The notes: generated by a model from the letters alone, not told the origin. A stretch of 64,000 nt of DNA from Fibrobacter succinogenes (GCA_902800815.1 CADCGB010000002.1:124001-188000); one strand, 5' to 3'. Shown: positions 17,618 through 27,377, counted from the stretch's first letter. Numbers and translations: made by a program.

Positions 17618-18544
17618 ATGGAAACCACCCGATCCGAAAGAATTAAACTTGGCGCGTTCATGCTGCTGTGCGGAATACTCATCTGCGTATTCCTGGGCTA
17701 CGTGCTCAAGCGCTACCTGAGCGAACAGTACGACAACTACTACACCATCTTCGGCACCTCGGTGAACGGGCTCTTTGTAGACGCGAAGGTCAAGCTGAAC
17801 GGTATCGACGTCGGTAGCGTCACGCGCATCACCATCAACGAAGAGAACCTGAACGAAGTCGTGGTCGCCTTCAAGGTCACGCACGGCACGCCCATCAAGA
17901 TTGGCACCCGCGCAGGCATGACGGCGGGCATGAACCTCACCGGCGAAAAGCAGGTGGTGCTCTCGGGCGGATCGTTCTCGGAACCGAATGTGCCCGAAGG
18001 CGGGCTCGTGCCGGCAGAAGTCTCGCACTTTGACCACATCACGAACCAGGCGGGCAACATTGTTGCGCACGTGGATTCCGTGCTCGTGAACGTCAACACG
18101 TTGCTCTCTGCAGAGAATGCTGAAAACCTGAGCAAGGCCATCAAGAATTTTGAAGAAGTGACAGCGAACCTGAAGCGCGTCACGCAGGGCATGGCAAAGC
18201 CCATCGACAACATTTCCAAGTCCGCCGAATCGATGCATCGCATGATGGGTGAAATCGAAGAAGCGAAGATTGCCGCGAAGGCGGGCGAAGACCTCGATAT
18301 TCTGAAGGAAAAGCTCGACGCCATCGACACGAAGGCGATGAACGAGAACTTGACGAAGGCGATGGAATCCATCAGCCAGCTCTCGAAGCGGCTCGACGGC
18401 ATGGTCTACAAGAACCAGGACCAGGTGGGAGAAGCCATCGTGGAACTGAACGCCGTACTCGAGAACCTCGAGGAGTTCAGCCAGAAAATCAAGAACAATC
18501 CCTCCGCGCTCATCCGCGAACCCGCGAAGACCCGCCGCAAATAA
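17618..18544 (+). CDS. mlaD: MCE-domain lipid-binding protein (MlaD family)
   Basis: 308 residues. One N-terminal membrane anchor (about 10-32, LGAFMLLCGILICVFLGYVL) is followed by an MCE domain (about 40-120: GLFVDAKVKLNGIDVGSVTR, MTAGMNLTGEKQVVL). A long helical region (about 150-300) follows, much longer than the E. coli MlaD C-terminus and predicted as coiled coil. MCE proteins form hexameric rings that carry lipid; the long helices could form a periplasm-spanning tunnel or needle (inference by analogy to PqiB/YebT). GGAGA before ATG. Operon with mlaE and mlaF. Confidence 0.9.
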   Translation: METTRSERIKLGAFMLLCGILICVFLGYVLKRYLSEQYDNYYTIFGTSVNGLFVDAKVKLNGIDVGSVTRITINEENLNEVVVAFKVTHGTPIKIGTRAGMTAGMNLTGEKQVVLSGGSFSEPNVPEGGLVPAEVSHFDHITNQAGNIVAHVDSVLVNVNTLLSAENAENLSKAIKNFEEVTANLKRVTQGMAKPIDNISKSAESMHRMMGEIEEAKIAAKAGEDLDILKEKLDAIDTKAMNENLTKAMESISQLSKRLDGMVYKNQDQVGEAIVELNAVLENLEEFSQKIKNNPSALIREPAKTRRK

Positions 18545-18554
18545 GAGGTAGAAT

Positions 18555-19208
18555 ATGAATAAAGTTCTTTGGATTCTATCGGGGCTTCGCCCCTCCAGAA
18601 TGACAAGCAGGGCAACGATTGCGGGGATGACAATCGCGATCCTCGCCGCCATGACCCTTACTGCATGCTTCGGCGGAGGCACGAGCGAACCCACCCGCTA
18701 CTACACGCTCGCCATCGAGAACATCGACATGCCTAGCGCAGGCAATGCCAGCGGCCGCCTGCAGGTGCGCAAGTTCACCATCGAGCCCGCCTACCAGCGT
18801 AACAACATTGTCTACCGCGAATCCGCCTACGACTTCATGTTCTATGACCTGGACCTGTGGGCAAGCCGCCCCGAGCAGATGGTAGCGCAGGTCGCCGCCG
18901 AATACATCGAGAAGAGTGGAATCTTCCAGGCGGTGGAATCCCGCGCATCGGGCAAGCCTGAACTGGAACTCCTCGGGCACATTGACGCCATCGAAGAAAT
19001 CGACGAAGGCTCCTCGCAGTATGCGCGCCTCTCTCTCAGGCTCACGCTCCAGAAACCCGACGCCGATGCCCCCCTCTGGGAAAAGCGCTTTGACGAAAGA
19101 CAGTCCGTAAGCAGCCGCGAGCCGCGCCTTGTGGCAGAGGCCATCTCGAAGCTGCTCGGCAAGTACATGGAAGAGGCCATCGCGGCAATAGGCTCTGCTA
19201 GCAAGTGA
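18555..19208 (+). CDS. ABC-transport auxiliary lipoprotein (PqiC-like) of the Mla operon
   Basis: 217 residues with an ABC_trans_aux-like body: RYYTLAIENID, LQVRKFTIEPAYQRNNIVYR, AYDFMFYDLDLWASRPEQMV, as in PqiC and similar outer-membrane lipoproteins that partner MCE systems. The lipobox is LTAC (Cys36). The N-region is unusually long (about 25 residues) because a palindromic repeat (18571-18605) lies in frame between the start codon and the hydrophobic core, adding LSGLRPSRMTSR. AAGAGGT precedes ATG 18555. It is 10 bases after mlaD and last in the operon, with a terminator about 60 bases downstream. Its likely role is docking the lipid conduit at the outer membrane. Confidence 0.82.
   Translation: MNKVLWILSGLRPSRMTSRATIAGMTIAILAAMTLTACFGGGTSEPTRYYTLAIENIDMPSAGNASGRLQVRKFTIEPAYQRNNIVYRESAYDFMFYDLDLWASRPEQMVAQVAAEYIEKSGIFQAVESRASGKPELELLGHIDAIEEIDEGSSQYARLSLRLTLQKPDADAPLWEKRFDERQSVSSREPRLVAEAISKLLGKYMEEAIAAIGSASK
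18571..18605 (+). repeat. GAATGACA-type palindromic repeat inside a lipoprotein signal peptide
   Basis: Nested hairpin: outer ATTCT/AGAAT and inner GGGGC-TTC-GCCCC, followed by GACA. In frame within the auxiliary lipoprotein gene. Confidence 0.8.
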
Positions 19209-19269
19209 ACTACATCACACAAGCCCGCAACAACCCGAAAAATCCGCCCAAATCCGGTAAAAAATTGTT

Positions 19270-19295
19270 AGCGCTGTAAACACAGCGCTTTTTTG
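19270..19295 (+). terminator. Rho-independent terminator after the Mla operon
   Basis: AGCGCTGT-AAAC-ACAGCGCT, an eight-pair perfect stem, followed by a T run. Confidence 0.92.
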
Positions 19296-19299
19296 ATTG

Positions 19300-19307
19300 T
19301 AGATTTC
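19300..19307 (+). promoter_or_regulatory. TAGATTTC promoter element five bases from the start codon
   Basis: TAGATTTC ends five bases before ATG 19313, directly after the Mla terminator, with no ribosome binding site. It supports 19313 as the start over the in-frame ATGs at 19322 and 19334. Confidence 0.5.
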
Positions 19308-19312
19308 ACTTT

Positions 19313-21685
19313 ATGGTAGGTATGGTTAACAAGATGTTTGATAATTCCATCTCTCGCAAGTTTTTCCCCACGACGCTCGCCTTCGGACTGAGCCTCTCAT
19401 TCCAGGCATGTTCTGACGACCCTTCCTCGCCCAAAGGTGAAGAGGAGGTTATCCCCGTCCCCAAAGAGGAACTCCACGTATCGGAAGCCCCGACCCTCAT
19501 GCTTACCGAAGTATCCTCGCTCAACCTCGCATGGCTCGACCACGAAGGTGACGACCCCGCCTGGGTAGAAATTTTCAACGCGGGCAACACTGACGTGAAC
19601 CTCAAAGGCTACTCGCTCGTCGAAAACCTCGCCAATCCGCAAAAATGGATGTTCCGTAACGAGACCGTACCTGCAGGTTCCTTCCGCACCGTATTCCTCG
19701 ACAAGAAGGATATCGCCAGCATCGAAGGAATGGTGGACGGCATCGATGACGAAGGCCACACACTGCATGCCCGTACGCACACGAACTGGAAACTCGACAA
19801 GAAGGGCGGAACCGTCTATATCATCGACAACCACAACGCCATTCACGATAGCCTCACCTACCCGGAACTCAAGCCCGGCGTAAGCTACGGCAAGACATCC
19901 GACGGCAGCCTCAAGTACTTTGCAGTCGCGACCCCCGAAGCCCTGAACGATGACGCAGGCGCATATGCGACACTCGCCCCCTCGTTTGACTTCGGCACCA
20001 AGAGCGCAGGTTTCTACGCAAGCGAAATCACGCTCGACCCGCCCGCAGTCCCCGAAGGCACGGTTGTCCGCTGCACGCAGAACGGTTCCAAGCCCACCGA
20101 GGCCTCGCCCGAATTTACCGCACCGATGACCGTATCCAAGAACATGGTTCTTCGCTGTGCAGCATTCCAGCCCGGCGCACTCACCACCGACGTCATCACC
20201 AAGACGTTCTTCATCGGCGAAACAGTCCGCATGCCGGTTGTCGCCGTGAGCGTCGATTCCGCGTTCTTCAAGGAAAGCTACATCAAGACGGACGCCGAGA
20301 CTCCCAAGAGCGCACCCGCCGGACTCTTCGAGGATAAGGAATACCCCGTGCACGTGGAATACTTCCCCGATGGCAGCAAGTCTACCGCACCCGCATGGGA
20401 AATCGATGCAGGCATTTCCATCATGGGCGGCTACAGCAGGCTCAAGGACAAGAAGTCCGTCGCCGTAGTGATGCGTGAGCAGTACCAGGATGGCAAAATC
20501 GACTACCCGCTGTTCGAGACCCGCAAGGAGACAAACAGCAAGTTCCGCGGGTTCAACCTGCGCAACAACGGTAACCGCTTTGTGAGCGACTACATCGGCG
20601 ATGCCATGGGCGGCGCTATTCTCGAAGGGAGCGGTGTCGACTACCAGCGTAGCCGCCAGGTGGTGGTATTCTACAACGGGCGCTACTACGGCATTCACGA
20701 TATGCGCGAACGCTTCAACAAGCATTACGTAGAAACAAACTACGGCATCGATGCGAACACGGTCACCATGGTCAAGCACCTGGGCCACGACATCACAGCC
20801 AGCAACGGCACCATCGACGAATACAAGACGCTCCTGAGCTTTGTGGCACAGAACGATTTCAGTGGCGACAACAACGCGAACTACGAACTGGTCAAGACGC
20901 TCATGGACGTGGGCAACTTCGCCGACTACATGGCAGCCGAAGTATTTATCCATAATGGCGACTGGCCCAACAACAACGTACGCGCATGGAAGAGCCCCAA
21001 CCAGCCCTGGAAATTCATGGTGTACGACCTCGACCACGGCTTTGACTGGATGTGGGGCGTGAACGGCGGCGAATTCAGCCAGAGCACCGACATTTTCCCG
21101 TGGATCAAGAAGGGTGGCGGCAACAAGCCCTGCAAGGACGAAGGCTGTTTCGCGAACCTGTACATACAACTTATCAAGAACCCGGAATTCCAGCGCGTAT
21201 TCCTGAACCGTTCTGCCATGATGCTGCAGAACAACCTGAACGGTGCCAACGTGACCCGCGTGGTTGACGCCATGACGGCAACCATCGACACCGCCGAAAT
21301 CACACGCGACCTGAAGAAATTCAAGCAGGACGAGATGTACTACAAGAACTCCTGCGGGCATGGATTCAGCAAGACAGGCAGTTGCCTCAAGGAATGGTCC
21401 GAAGAACGTGATGCAAGCGTCATCCAGGACTACTACTTTGAATTCGGTATGACCAGCATGGTGACCATGAACCTGAACGTTACCGGGAACGGCTACATTA
21501 CCGTGGAAGGCAGGCCTGCCCCCGCACCGGCATACGCAGGCAAGTTCTTTGCGGGTATCGGCATGGTCATCAGCGCAGTCCCCACCAACGGGTCCGTATT
21601 TACCGGATGGAGCGACGGCGATACCACCAACCCGAGATTTGTCGTCAACGAGGACGGAGCGACCTATACCGCCGTGTTTAAGTAG
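19313..21685 (+). CDS. Secreted CotH-family protein with lamin-tail, chitobiase-like and InlB-B-like domains
   Basis: 790 residues. Lipobox signal (LSFQAC, Cys33). Domains in order: lamin-tail-like (about 58-165, LMLTEVSSLNLAWLD, DPAWVEIFNAGNTDVNLKGY); chitobiase/hexosaminidase C-terminal-like (about 230-305, VVRCTQNGSKPTEASPEFTA); CotH (about 310-700, FRGFNLRNNGNRF, YYGIHDMRERFNKHY, WKFMVYDLDHGFDW with metal-binding-type Asp); and an InlB-B-repeat-like tail (about 710-790, GSVFTGWSDGDTTNPRFVV). CotH of Bacillus is an atypical secreted protein kinase; similar extracellular CotH proteins occur in cellulose degraders, where the substrate is unknown. Own promoter and terminator, so probably monocistronic. 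Confidence 0.85.
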   Translation: MVGMVNKMFDNSISRKFFPTTLAFGLSLSFQACSDDPSSPKGEEEVIPVPKEELHVSEAPTLMLTEVSSLNLAWLDHEGDDPAWVEIFNAGNTDVNLKGYSLVENLANPQKWMFRNETVPAGSFRTVFLDKKDIASIEGMVDGIDDEGHTLHARTHTNWKLDKKGGTVYIIDNHNAIHDSLTYPELKPGVSYGKTSDGSLKYFAVATPEALNDDAGAYATLAPSFDFGTKSAGFYASEITLDPPAVPEGTVVRCTQNGSKPTEASPEFTAPMTVSKNMVLRCAAFQPGALTTDVITKTFFIGETVRMPVVAVSVDSAFFKESYIKTDAETPKSAPAGLFEDKEYPVHVEYFPDGSKSTAPAWEIDAGISIMGGYSRLKDKKSVAVVMREQYQDGKIDYPLFETRKETNSKFRGFNLRNNGNRFVSDYIGDAMGGAILEGSGVDYQRSRQVVVFYNGRYYGIHDMRERFNKHYVETNYGIDANTVTMVKHLGHDITASNGTIDEYKTLLSFVAQNDFSGDNNANYELVKTLMDVGNFADYMAAEVFIHNGDWPNNNVRAWKSPNQPWKFMVYDLDHGFDWMWGVNGGEFSQSTDIFPWIKKGGGNKPCKDEGCFANLYIQLIKNPEFQRVFLNRSAMMLQNNLNGANVTRVVDAMTATIDTAEITRDLKKFKQDEMYYKNSCGHGFSKTGSCLKEWSEERDASVIQDYYFEFGMTSMVTMNLNVTGNGYITVEGRPAPAPAYAGKFFAGIGMVISAVPTNGSVFTGWSDGDTTNPRFVVNEDGATYTAVFK

Positions 21686-21708
21686 TATAACTCATTCAAA
21701 AGAACGCT

Positions 21709-21735
21709 ATGGCGACCCTCGGGCCGCCATTTTCT
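21709..21735 (+). terminator. Rho-independent terminator after the CotH gene
   Basis: ATGGCG-A-CCC-TC-GGG-C-CGCCAT, a nine-pair stem with one mismatch, then TTTTCT. Confidence 0.85.
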
Positions 21736-21745
21736 ATAAAAAAGA

Positions 21746-21776
21746 TTGACTATCCAGGCAGTCTTTTCTACATTTA
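21746..21776 (+). promoter_or_regulatory. Promoter of metH (TTGACT-N17-TACATTTA)
   Basis: TTGACT at 21746-21751 and TACATTTA at 21769-21776 are separated by 17 bases, a near-consensus sigma-70-type layout. The leader is about 30 bases and ends in AAGGGAAGAAG before the ATG. Two TGCATAA-containing copies lie in the leader. No cobalamin riboswitch is visible. Confidence 0.6.
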
Positions 21777-21810
21777 TGCATAAAATTGAATAAATGCATA
21801 AGGGAAGAAG

Positions 21811-24800
21811 ATGACGCTACGCGAAGCTTTTGAAAGCAAGATGATGCTGTTGGATGGCGGAATGGGTTCCGTTATCCAGACTTACGGCATCAAGGGCGCG
21901 AACAACGACATGCTCTCCATCGAGAAGCCGGAAATCATCCTCGATATCCAGCGCCGCTACGTGGATGCGGGCGTAGACTGCCTGACCACGAATACGTTCT
22001 CGAGCCAACGCGTAAGCCAGCACGAATACCACCAGGAACACCGCATTGCCGAGATGAACCGCGCCGCCGTGAAAATCGCGAAGCAGGCTGCGGCAGAGGC
22101 CATGGAAAAGTACGGCCGCCAGGTGTACATCTTGGGCGACGTGGGCCCCACGAGCAAGATGCTCTCGATGAGCGAAGACGTGAACGACCCCGCCAGCCGT
22201 AGCATTACCTTTGACGAACTCGAAGACGCCTACCTGGAACAGATTCAGGTGTTGGTAGAAGAAGGCGTCGATGCCATCCTGATTGAAACGATTTTTGATA
22301 CGCTGAACGCGAAGGCCGCTGCCAGTGCATTTACTAAGGTGATGGAAAAGCGCGCCGCCGCCGGGAACGCCGCCAACCTCAACCCCGTGGAAGTCATGTT
22401 CTCCATGACGGTGAGCGACGCCTCGGGCCGTACGCTTTCGGGCCAGACGGTCGAGGCATTCGCCGTAAGCGTGATGCACATGCACCCGCTCTCCATCGGC
22501 CTGAACTGCGGTCTCGGTGCCGACGGTATGGTGCCGTACCTGCGCCGCATGGGCAAGGTTGCACCCTGCTATATTTCTTGTCACCCGAATGCGGGTCTCC
22601 CGAACCAGTTCGGCGGCTACGACGATACGCCCGAAGACATGGTGCGACTCATGGGCGTCTACCTGGACGACAAGCTGGTGAACATGATTGGCGGCTGCTG
22701 CGGTACCACACCAGAACACATCGCCGCGATGCGCAAGATGCTCGACGCCCTGCCGGCCGATTACGAACGCCGCAAGCCTGCGCCCAAGTATGCGACAAGC
22801 CCGCTCCTCCGCCTCGCAGGCCTTGAGCCGCTGTTCAAGGAACAGGTGCGCCCCAGCGATGGTGCCTTCAGCTGCAATGCAGAAGACTTCGTGAAGGTGG
22901 GCGAACGCTGCAACGTGGCAGGTTCCAAGAAGTTCCTGCGACTCATAAACGAGAAGAATTACGACGAGGCGCTCGACATCGCACGCAAGCAGGTTGAAGA
23001 CGGCGCCGACGTGATCGACGTGAACATGGACGATGGCCTGCTCGACGCTACCGCCGAGATGCAGACGTTCCTGAACCTGATTGCCTCCGACCCGGCCGTG
23101 AGCCGCGTGCCCATCATGGTGGACTCTTCCCGATTCGAAGTCATCGAGGCGGGCCTCAAGTGCATCCAGGGCAAGAGCATCGTGAACTCCATCTCGCTGA
23201 AGATGGGCGAACAGGCGTTTATCGAACACGCGCTCACCATCAAGCGTCTGGGTGCCGCCGTCATCGTAATGCTCTTCGACGAAGAAGGACAGGCCACCAA
23301 CTACGAACGCCGCGTAAAGATTGCCGCCCGCGCTTACGATATCCTGGTGAAGAAACTAGACTTCGCACCCTCCGACATCATTTTCGACCCGAACGTGCTT
23401 ACTGTCGCAACGGGCATGGCCGAACACAACGCCTACGCCATCGACTTCATCCGCGCAGTCCGCTGGATTATGGACAACCTGCCCGGCGTGCGCATCTCGG
23501 GCGGGCTCTCGAACCTTTCGTTCGCCTTCCGCGGCAACAACTACCTGCGCGAATCCATGCACACCACGTTCCTGCATTACGCGATTCCGAACGGCATGGG
23601 CATGGCCATCATGAACCCGAGCGCGATTATCGAATACAAGACGATTCCGCTGGAACTCCGCATGGCCATTACCGAAGTGCTGTTGAACACGGAGCCCGAT
23701 GCCAGCGAAGCGCTCATCGAGATTGCAAGCCGCATGACCGCAGCCCAGAACGCCGCAAAGGAAGCGGGCACCAAGTACGACCCGAAGGCGATTTTCGCCA
23801 TGAGCACCGGCGCAAGCAGCTCTGCAGACGCGAGCAGCAACAGCGCCGCTGACGCCAAGCCCACCACGCCCGAGGAACGTTTGCAGGAGGCGCTCCTCAA
23901 GGGAACATCCACCACACTTCAGCCCGACCTGATGGAACTCATCAACCGTGGCGACAGCCCGGTGGGAATTATTTCTGGCCCGCTCATGGACGGCATGAAC
24001 GAAGTCGGCCGCCGTTTCGGCGAAGGCAGCATGTTCCTGCCGCAGGTGGTGAAGACCGCACGCACCATGAAGAAGGCGGTGGAAATCTTGCAGCCCTACA
24101 TCGAGGCCGGCAAGGACGCCAACGCATCGAGCCGCGGCAAGATCGTGATTGCCACCGTGAAGGGCGACGTGCACGATATCGGCAAGAACATCGTCTCCGT
24201 GATTATGGCCTGTAACGGCTACGAAATGGTGGACCTCGGCGTGATGGTTCCCGAAGATGTGATCGTGAAGGCGGTCATCGAGAACAAGGCCGACATTCTA
24301 AGCCTTTCCGGACTGATTACGCCCTCGCTCGAAGAAATGTGTACCGTGGCGAAGGCCATGCAGGCCGCGGGCCAGCGCATCCCGATTATCGTCGGCGGCG
24401 CAACGACCTCGCCCACGCACACTGCCGTAAAGATCGCCCCGTGCTACGACGGTCCTGTATTCCACGTGCGCGACGCCGCCAGTAACCCGGGCCTCGTGCA
24501 AAAACTCTTGGACCCCGCGACCAGCGAGCAGACCATTCAGGAAAATCGCGAGGAACAGCAGCGCATTCGCGACAAGCAAAACGGCATCCAGACCGAAGCC
24601 GCAAGCGCCATGGCCGCAGCCGAAAAGACTCCGGAAGAACGCCGCTACCAATGCGACTGGAGTAAGTACCAGCCCGTGGAACCGCCGTTCATGGGCGAAA
24701 GCAAGCTCCCGCCGATTTCGCTCGAAAAAGTTATCCCGCTTATCAGCTGGGAATACTTCTTCTTCACCTGGAAGGTCAAGCCGGATTGCGAAGAAGCCAA

Positions 24801-25449
24801 GAAGCTCAAGGCCGACGCAGAAGAACTCATCAAGAGCCTCACAAAGCCCGAATATGCATTGCGTGCCGTGCAGGCGTTCTACCCTGCAGCCGGTACGGAA
24901 AATTCCATCAAGTTCAACACGGGCCGTACCGGCACCGACTCCGACCTTGTCGAAGTCGCCACGGCACGCCAGCAGAACCCCGAAGGCACTTGCCTCGCCC
25001 TCTGCGACTACGTTGCACCCGCAAACGCGAACACAGCAAGCATCTTCGCCGCTCCCGCCGGCAAGGACGTTTTCCGCGACATCGTGGGCGCCTTCGCCGT
25101 CACCGTGAGCGACGCCTTTGTGAAGCGCCTCGAAAAACTGAAGGCAGAACAGGGCGGCAGCGACTACGACGTGCTCCTGATGCAGACCGTCGCCGACCGC
25201 CTCGCCGAGGCAGGCGCCGAATACCTGAGCCAGGAACTCGAGCGCACCAAGGGCTGGAAGGGAATCCGCCCGGCCGTCGGCTACCCCGTGCTCCCGAACA
25301 TCAAGGAAATCTTCAACGTCGCAAAGCTCATCGACTTCGCGAGTGTGGGCATCAGCCTCACCGAGAACGGCGCCATGTACCCACAGGCCTCCGTGAGCGG
25401 CCTCTACATCAGCCACCCCGAAATCGACTATTTCCACGTAAAAGCGTAA
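21811..25449 (+). CDS. metH: Cobalamin-dependent methionine synthase
   Basis: Transfers methyl from methyl-tetrahydrofolate through methylcobalamin to homocysteine. 1212 residues, full length. Hcy module (about 1-320) with zinc ligands Cys233 (GLNC) and Cys296/Cys297 (GGCCGTTPEH). Pterin module (about 340-620) with VGERCNVAGSKKF and DVNMDD. Cap and B12 module (about 690-900) with KGDVHDIGKNI, His788 as lower cobalt ligand. Activation module (about 930-1212) with RTKGWKGIRPAVGYP. All catalytic features are intact. An Ala/Ser-rich spacer (SSSADASSNSAADAK) lies before the cap. Compare the reduced relative at 10489. Confidence 0.98.
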   Translation: MTLREAFESKMMLLDGGMGSVIQTYGIKGANNDMLSIEKPEIILDIQRRYVDAGVDCLTTNTFSSQRVSQHEYHQEHRIAEMNRAAVKIAKQAAAEAMEKYGRQVYILGDVGPTSKMLSMSEDVNDPASRSITFDELEDAYLEQIQVLVEEGVDAILIETIFDTLNAKAAASAFTKVMEKRAAAGNAANLNPVEVMFSMTVSDASGRTLSGQTVEAFAVSVMHMHPLSIGLNCGLGADGMVPYLRRMGKVAPCYISCHPNAGLPNQFGGYDDTPEDMVRLMGVYLDDKLVNMIGGCCGTTPEHIAAMRKMLDALPADYERRKPAPKYATSPLLRLAGLEPLFKEQVRPSDGAFSCNAEDFVKVGERCNVAGSKKFLRLINEKNYDEALDIARKQVEDGADVIDVNMDDGLLDATAEMQTFLNLIASDPAVSRVPIMVDSSRFEVIEAGLKCIQGKSIVNSISLKMGEQAFIEHALTIKRLGAAVIVMLFDEEGQATNYERRVKIAARAYDILVKKLDFAPSDIIFDPNVLTVATGMAEHNAYAIDFIRAVRWIMDNLPGVRISGGLSNLSFAFRGNNYLRESMHTTFLHYAIPNGMGMAIMNPSAIIEYKTIPLELRMAITEVLLNTEPDASEALIEIASRMTAAQNAAKEAGTKYDPKAIFAMSTGASSSADASSNSAADAKPTTPEERLQEALLKGTSTTLQPDLMELINRGDSPVGIISGPLMDGMNEVGRRFGEGSMFLPQVVKTARTMKKAVEILQPYIEAGKDANASSRGKIVIATVKGDVHDIGKNIVSVIMACNGYEMVDLGVMVPEDVIVKAVIENKADILSLSGLITPSLEEMCTVAKAMQAAGQRIPIIVGGATTSPTHTAVKIAPCYDGPVFHVRDAASNPGLVQKLLDPATSEQTIQENREEQQRIRDKQNGIQTEAASAMAAAEKTPEERRYQCDWSKYQPVEPPFMGESKLPPISLEKVIPLISWEYFFFTWKVKPDCEEAKKLKADAEELIKSLTKPEYALRAVQAFYPAAGTENSIKFNTGRTGTDSDLVEVATARQQNPEGTCLALCDYVAPANANTASIFAAPAGKDVFRDIVGAFAVTVSDAFVKRLEKLKAEQGGSDYDVLLMQTVADRLAEAGAEYLSQELERTKGWKGIRPAVGYPVLPNIKEIFNVAKLIDFASVGISLTENGAMYPQASVSGLYISHPEIDYFHVKA

Positions 25450-25463
25450 ACATAAAGGCGCTC

Positions 25464-25481
25464 GTTGACATAAATGTCAAC
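25464..25481. promoter_or_regulatory. Operator-like palindrome upstream of the GH44 gene
   Basis: GTTGACAT-AA-ATGTCAAC has eight-base perfect arms and no T run. A second, wider inverted repeat follows (AAACAACC at 25497-25504, GGTTGTTT at 25537-25544), just before the ribosome binding site. Either could be a regulator site for the GH44 gene. Confidence 0.45.
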
Positions 25482-25559
25482 AAAAGCATTCCAGTAAAAC
25501 AACCGCTTTCTTGAAAAAGAGATTATTTTAAGAGCAGGTTGTTTATAAAGGGGTGTAAT

Positions 25560-27377
25560 ATGAATAGGATCCTAACCGTAGCCATCGTTGCGGGTTTCAC
25601 GACGATGTCCACCGCCGCCATCGACATCACCGTCGACGCGCAAAAAGGCATCAAGAAGATTTCGCCATACATTTACGGGCGTAACATCGATAAAATCAGT
25701 GACACCAAGGCCGAAAGCGACTCCACCGAAGAGGCGTTTATCGCACAGATGCTCGACGCGGGCATCCACATGATGCGCGCGAACAACGGCAACAACTCCA
25801 CGCGCTACAACTGGAGCCACAAAATGACGGTTCACCCGGACTGGTTCAACAATGTTTACGACCACGACTGGGACATCACTGCGAAAAAGGTGCTCGACAA
25901 GATGCCGGGAGTCGACGCGATGTACGCCTTCCAGCTCACGGGCTATGCGGCAAGTTCCACTGCACACAACTTCCCGGACTGGGACTGGAAACAGGAACAC
26001 GGCTCGTATCCGTCACGCACGTTCGACCTCGCAGGCGGTGGCGAAGTATCGGAAGACGGCCAGACGCTCATCAAGGCGGGCGATGCCTCGCTCTACAATA
26101 TGGAATGGCCCGCCGATTCCACTGTGGGAATCATCCCGCACTGGAAGGATGAACTCAAGTACGACATGAGCCGTTTTAAATACTGGAGCATGGACAACGA
26201 GATAGAAATCTGGCGCGGCACGCACAACGATTTGGATTTGCCCGTAACCGGAGACTTCCTCGTCGAACGCTATATCGACGTAGCCAAGAAGGCGCGCGCC
26301 GCCTGGGGCGACATCAAGCTCACCGGCCCGGTGGTCGCTAACGAATGGCAATGGTGCCACATCAATGCCTACAACGACGAAAGCAGGCCCAAGATCGACG
26401 GCCAGGAATACTGCTGGCTCGAGTTCTTCACCAAGAAAATCGCCGAAGCGCAAAAGGCAAGCGGCACACGACTTCTCGATGTTTTCGACATCCACTGGTA
26501 CCCGAGCGAAAAGGACTACGAAAGCCGCGTCAATTGGCACCGCGTGCTGTTCGACACCACCTACTACTACAAGGGCGGAAACGGTGTGCGCTGCGCCACA
26601 GGCAAGTGCGACTGGAGCGACAAGGAGAAGGGCTACAGATCCTACATTTTCGTACGCATCAATCAGTGGCTCGAAAAATACTTTGGCAAGGATCACGGCA
26701 TCAAACTCGGCATCACCGAAACCGACCTGAACGATTCCGACCCCATGGTAACGGCACTCACCTATGCGTCGTTCCTCGGAACCATGCAGGATAACGGCGT
26801 CGAGATTTTCACCCCGTGGACCTGGGGCGACGGCATGTACGAAACGGTGCACCTGTTCAGTCGCTACGGCCACCCGAACCGCGTGCAGTCCACCTCCAGC
26901 AACGACTCGCTCGTGTCCGCCTACAGTTCCATCAGCAACAAGGGCGACTCTCTCACGGTCATCTTCGTGAACCGCGCCGAAAAGGACGCCCAAGACGTGG
27001 ACCTCGATCTTGCGAACTTCGCCTCCGACGGGACAGTCAAAACACTCACCTTGCAAAATCTCCAGGGCGAAACATTCATTTCACACACAAGCAACGCGTT
27101 GAAAGAAAACGTGGTAGATGCAAATCTGCAGGGCGGAACCACCTCTGCGACTGGCTACAGCATTAACAGTTTCAAGATGACGCTACCTGCCAAATCCATC
27201 ACCGCAATACTCTTAACCACCGACACGCCAAAAGTTGTCGACTCGACCGACGCCATTAGGCCCAGGCCCACATCGCGTGCCATCACGAGATACGACCGCT
27301 ACATAGACACCAAGGGCAGGAGCGTTGCCAAACCTCGACCAGGCTACTACGTATTACGGATTGGAGCAAAAAAGTAG
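25560..27377 (+). CDS. Secreted GH44 endoglucanase
   Basis: 605 residues with signal peptide (MNRILTVAIVAGFTTMSTAA). The catalytic part (about 20-515) has GH44 features: KKISPYIYGRNIDKI near the N-terminus, YWSMDNEIEIWRGTHND with acid/base candidate Glu214, DIHWYPSE, GITETDLND with nucleophile candidate Glu387, and FTPWTWGDGM. The motif is DNEIE rather than the usual DNEPD. The C-terminal about 90 residues end in a basic tail (KGRSVAKPRPGYYVLRIGAK), which resembles C-terminal segments of other secreted Fibrobacter enzymes (from memory). Expected to cleave beta-1,4-glucan or xyloglucan. ATG 25560 has AAAGGGGTG upstream; an upstream TTG at 25539 is rejected. Confidence 0.88.
   Translation: MNRILTVAIVAGFTTMSTAAIDITVDAQKGIKKISPYIYGRNIDKISDTKAESDSTEEAFIAQMLDAGIHMMRANNGNNSTRYNWSHKMTVHPDWFNNVYDHDWDITAKKVLDKMPGVDAMYAFQLTGYAASSTAHNFPDWDWKQEHGSYPSRTFDLAGGGEVSEDGQTLIKAGDASLYNMEWPADSTVGIIPHWKDELKYDMSRFKYWSMDNEIEIWRGTHNDLDLPVTGDFLVERYIDVAKKARAAWGDIKLTGPVVANEWQWCHINAYNDESRPKIDGQEYCWLEFFTKKIAEAQKASGTRLLDVFDIHWYPSEKDYESRVNWHRVLFDTTYYYKGGNGVRCATGKCDWSDKEKGYRSYIFVRINQWLEKYFGKDHGIKLGITETDLNDSDPMVTALTYASFLGTMQDNGVEIFTPWTWGDGMYETVHLFSRYGHPNRVQSTSSNDSLVSAYSSISNKGDSLTVIFVNRAEKDAQDVDLDLANFASDGTVKTLTLQNLQGETFISHTSNALKENVVDANLQGGTTSATGYSINSFKMTLPAKSITAILLTTDTPKVVDSTDAIRPRPTSRAITRYDRYIDTKGRSVAKPRPGYYVLRIGAKK

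Noticed and set aside
19397-21361. Open frame of 654 codons opposite the CotH gene
   Set aside because: Antisense shadow of a gene with clear domains; no ribosome binding site or family resemblance.
21686-21810. Possible cobalamin riboswitch before metH
   Set aside because: The 125-base region holds a terminator, a promoter and a 30-base leader; there is no room for, and no sign of, the B12-box or aptamer stems.
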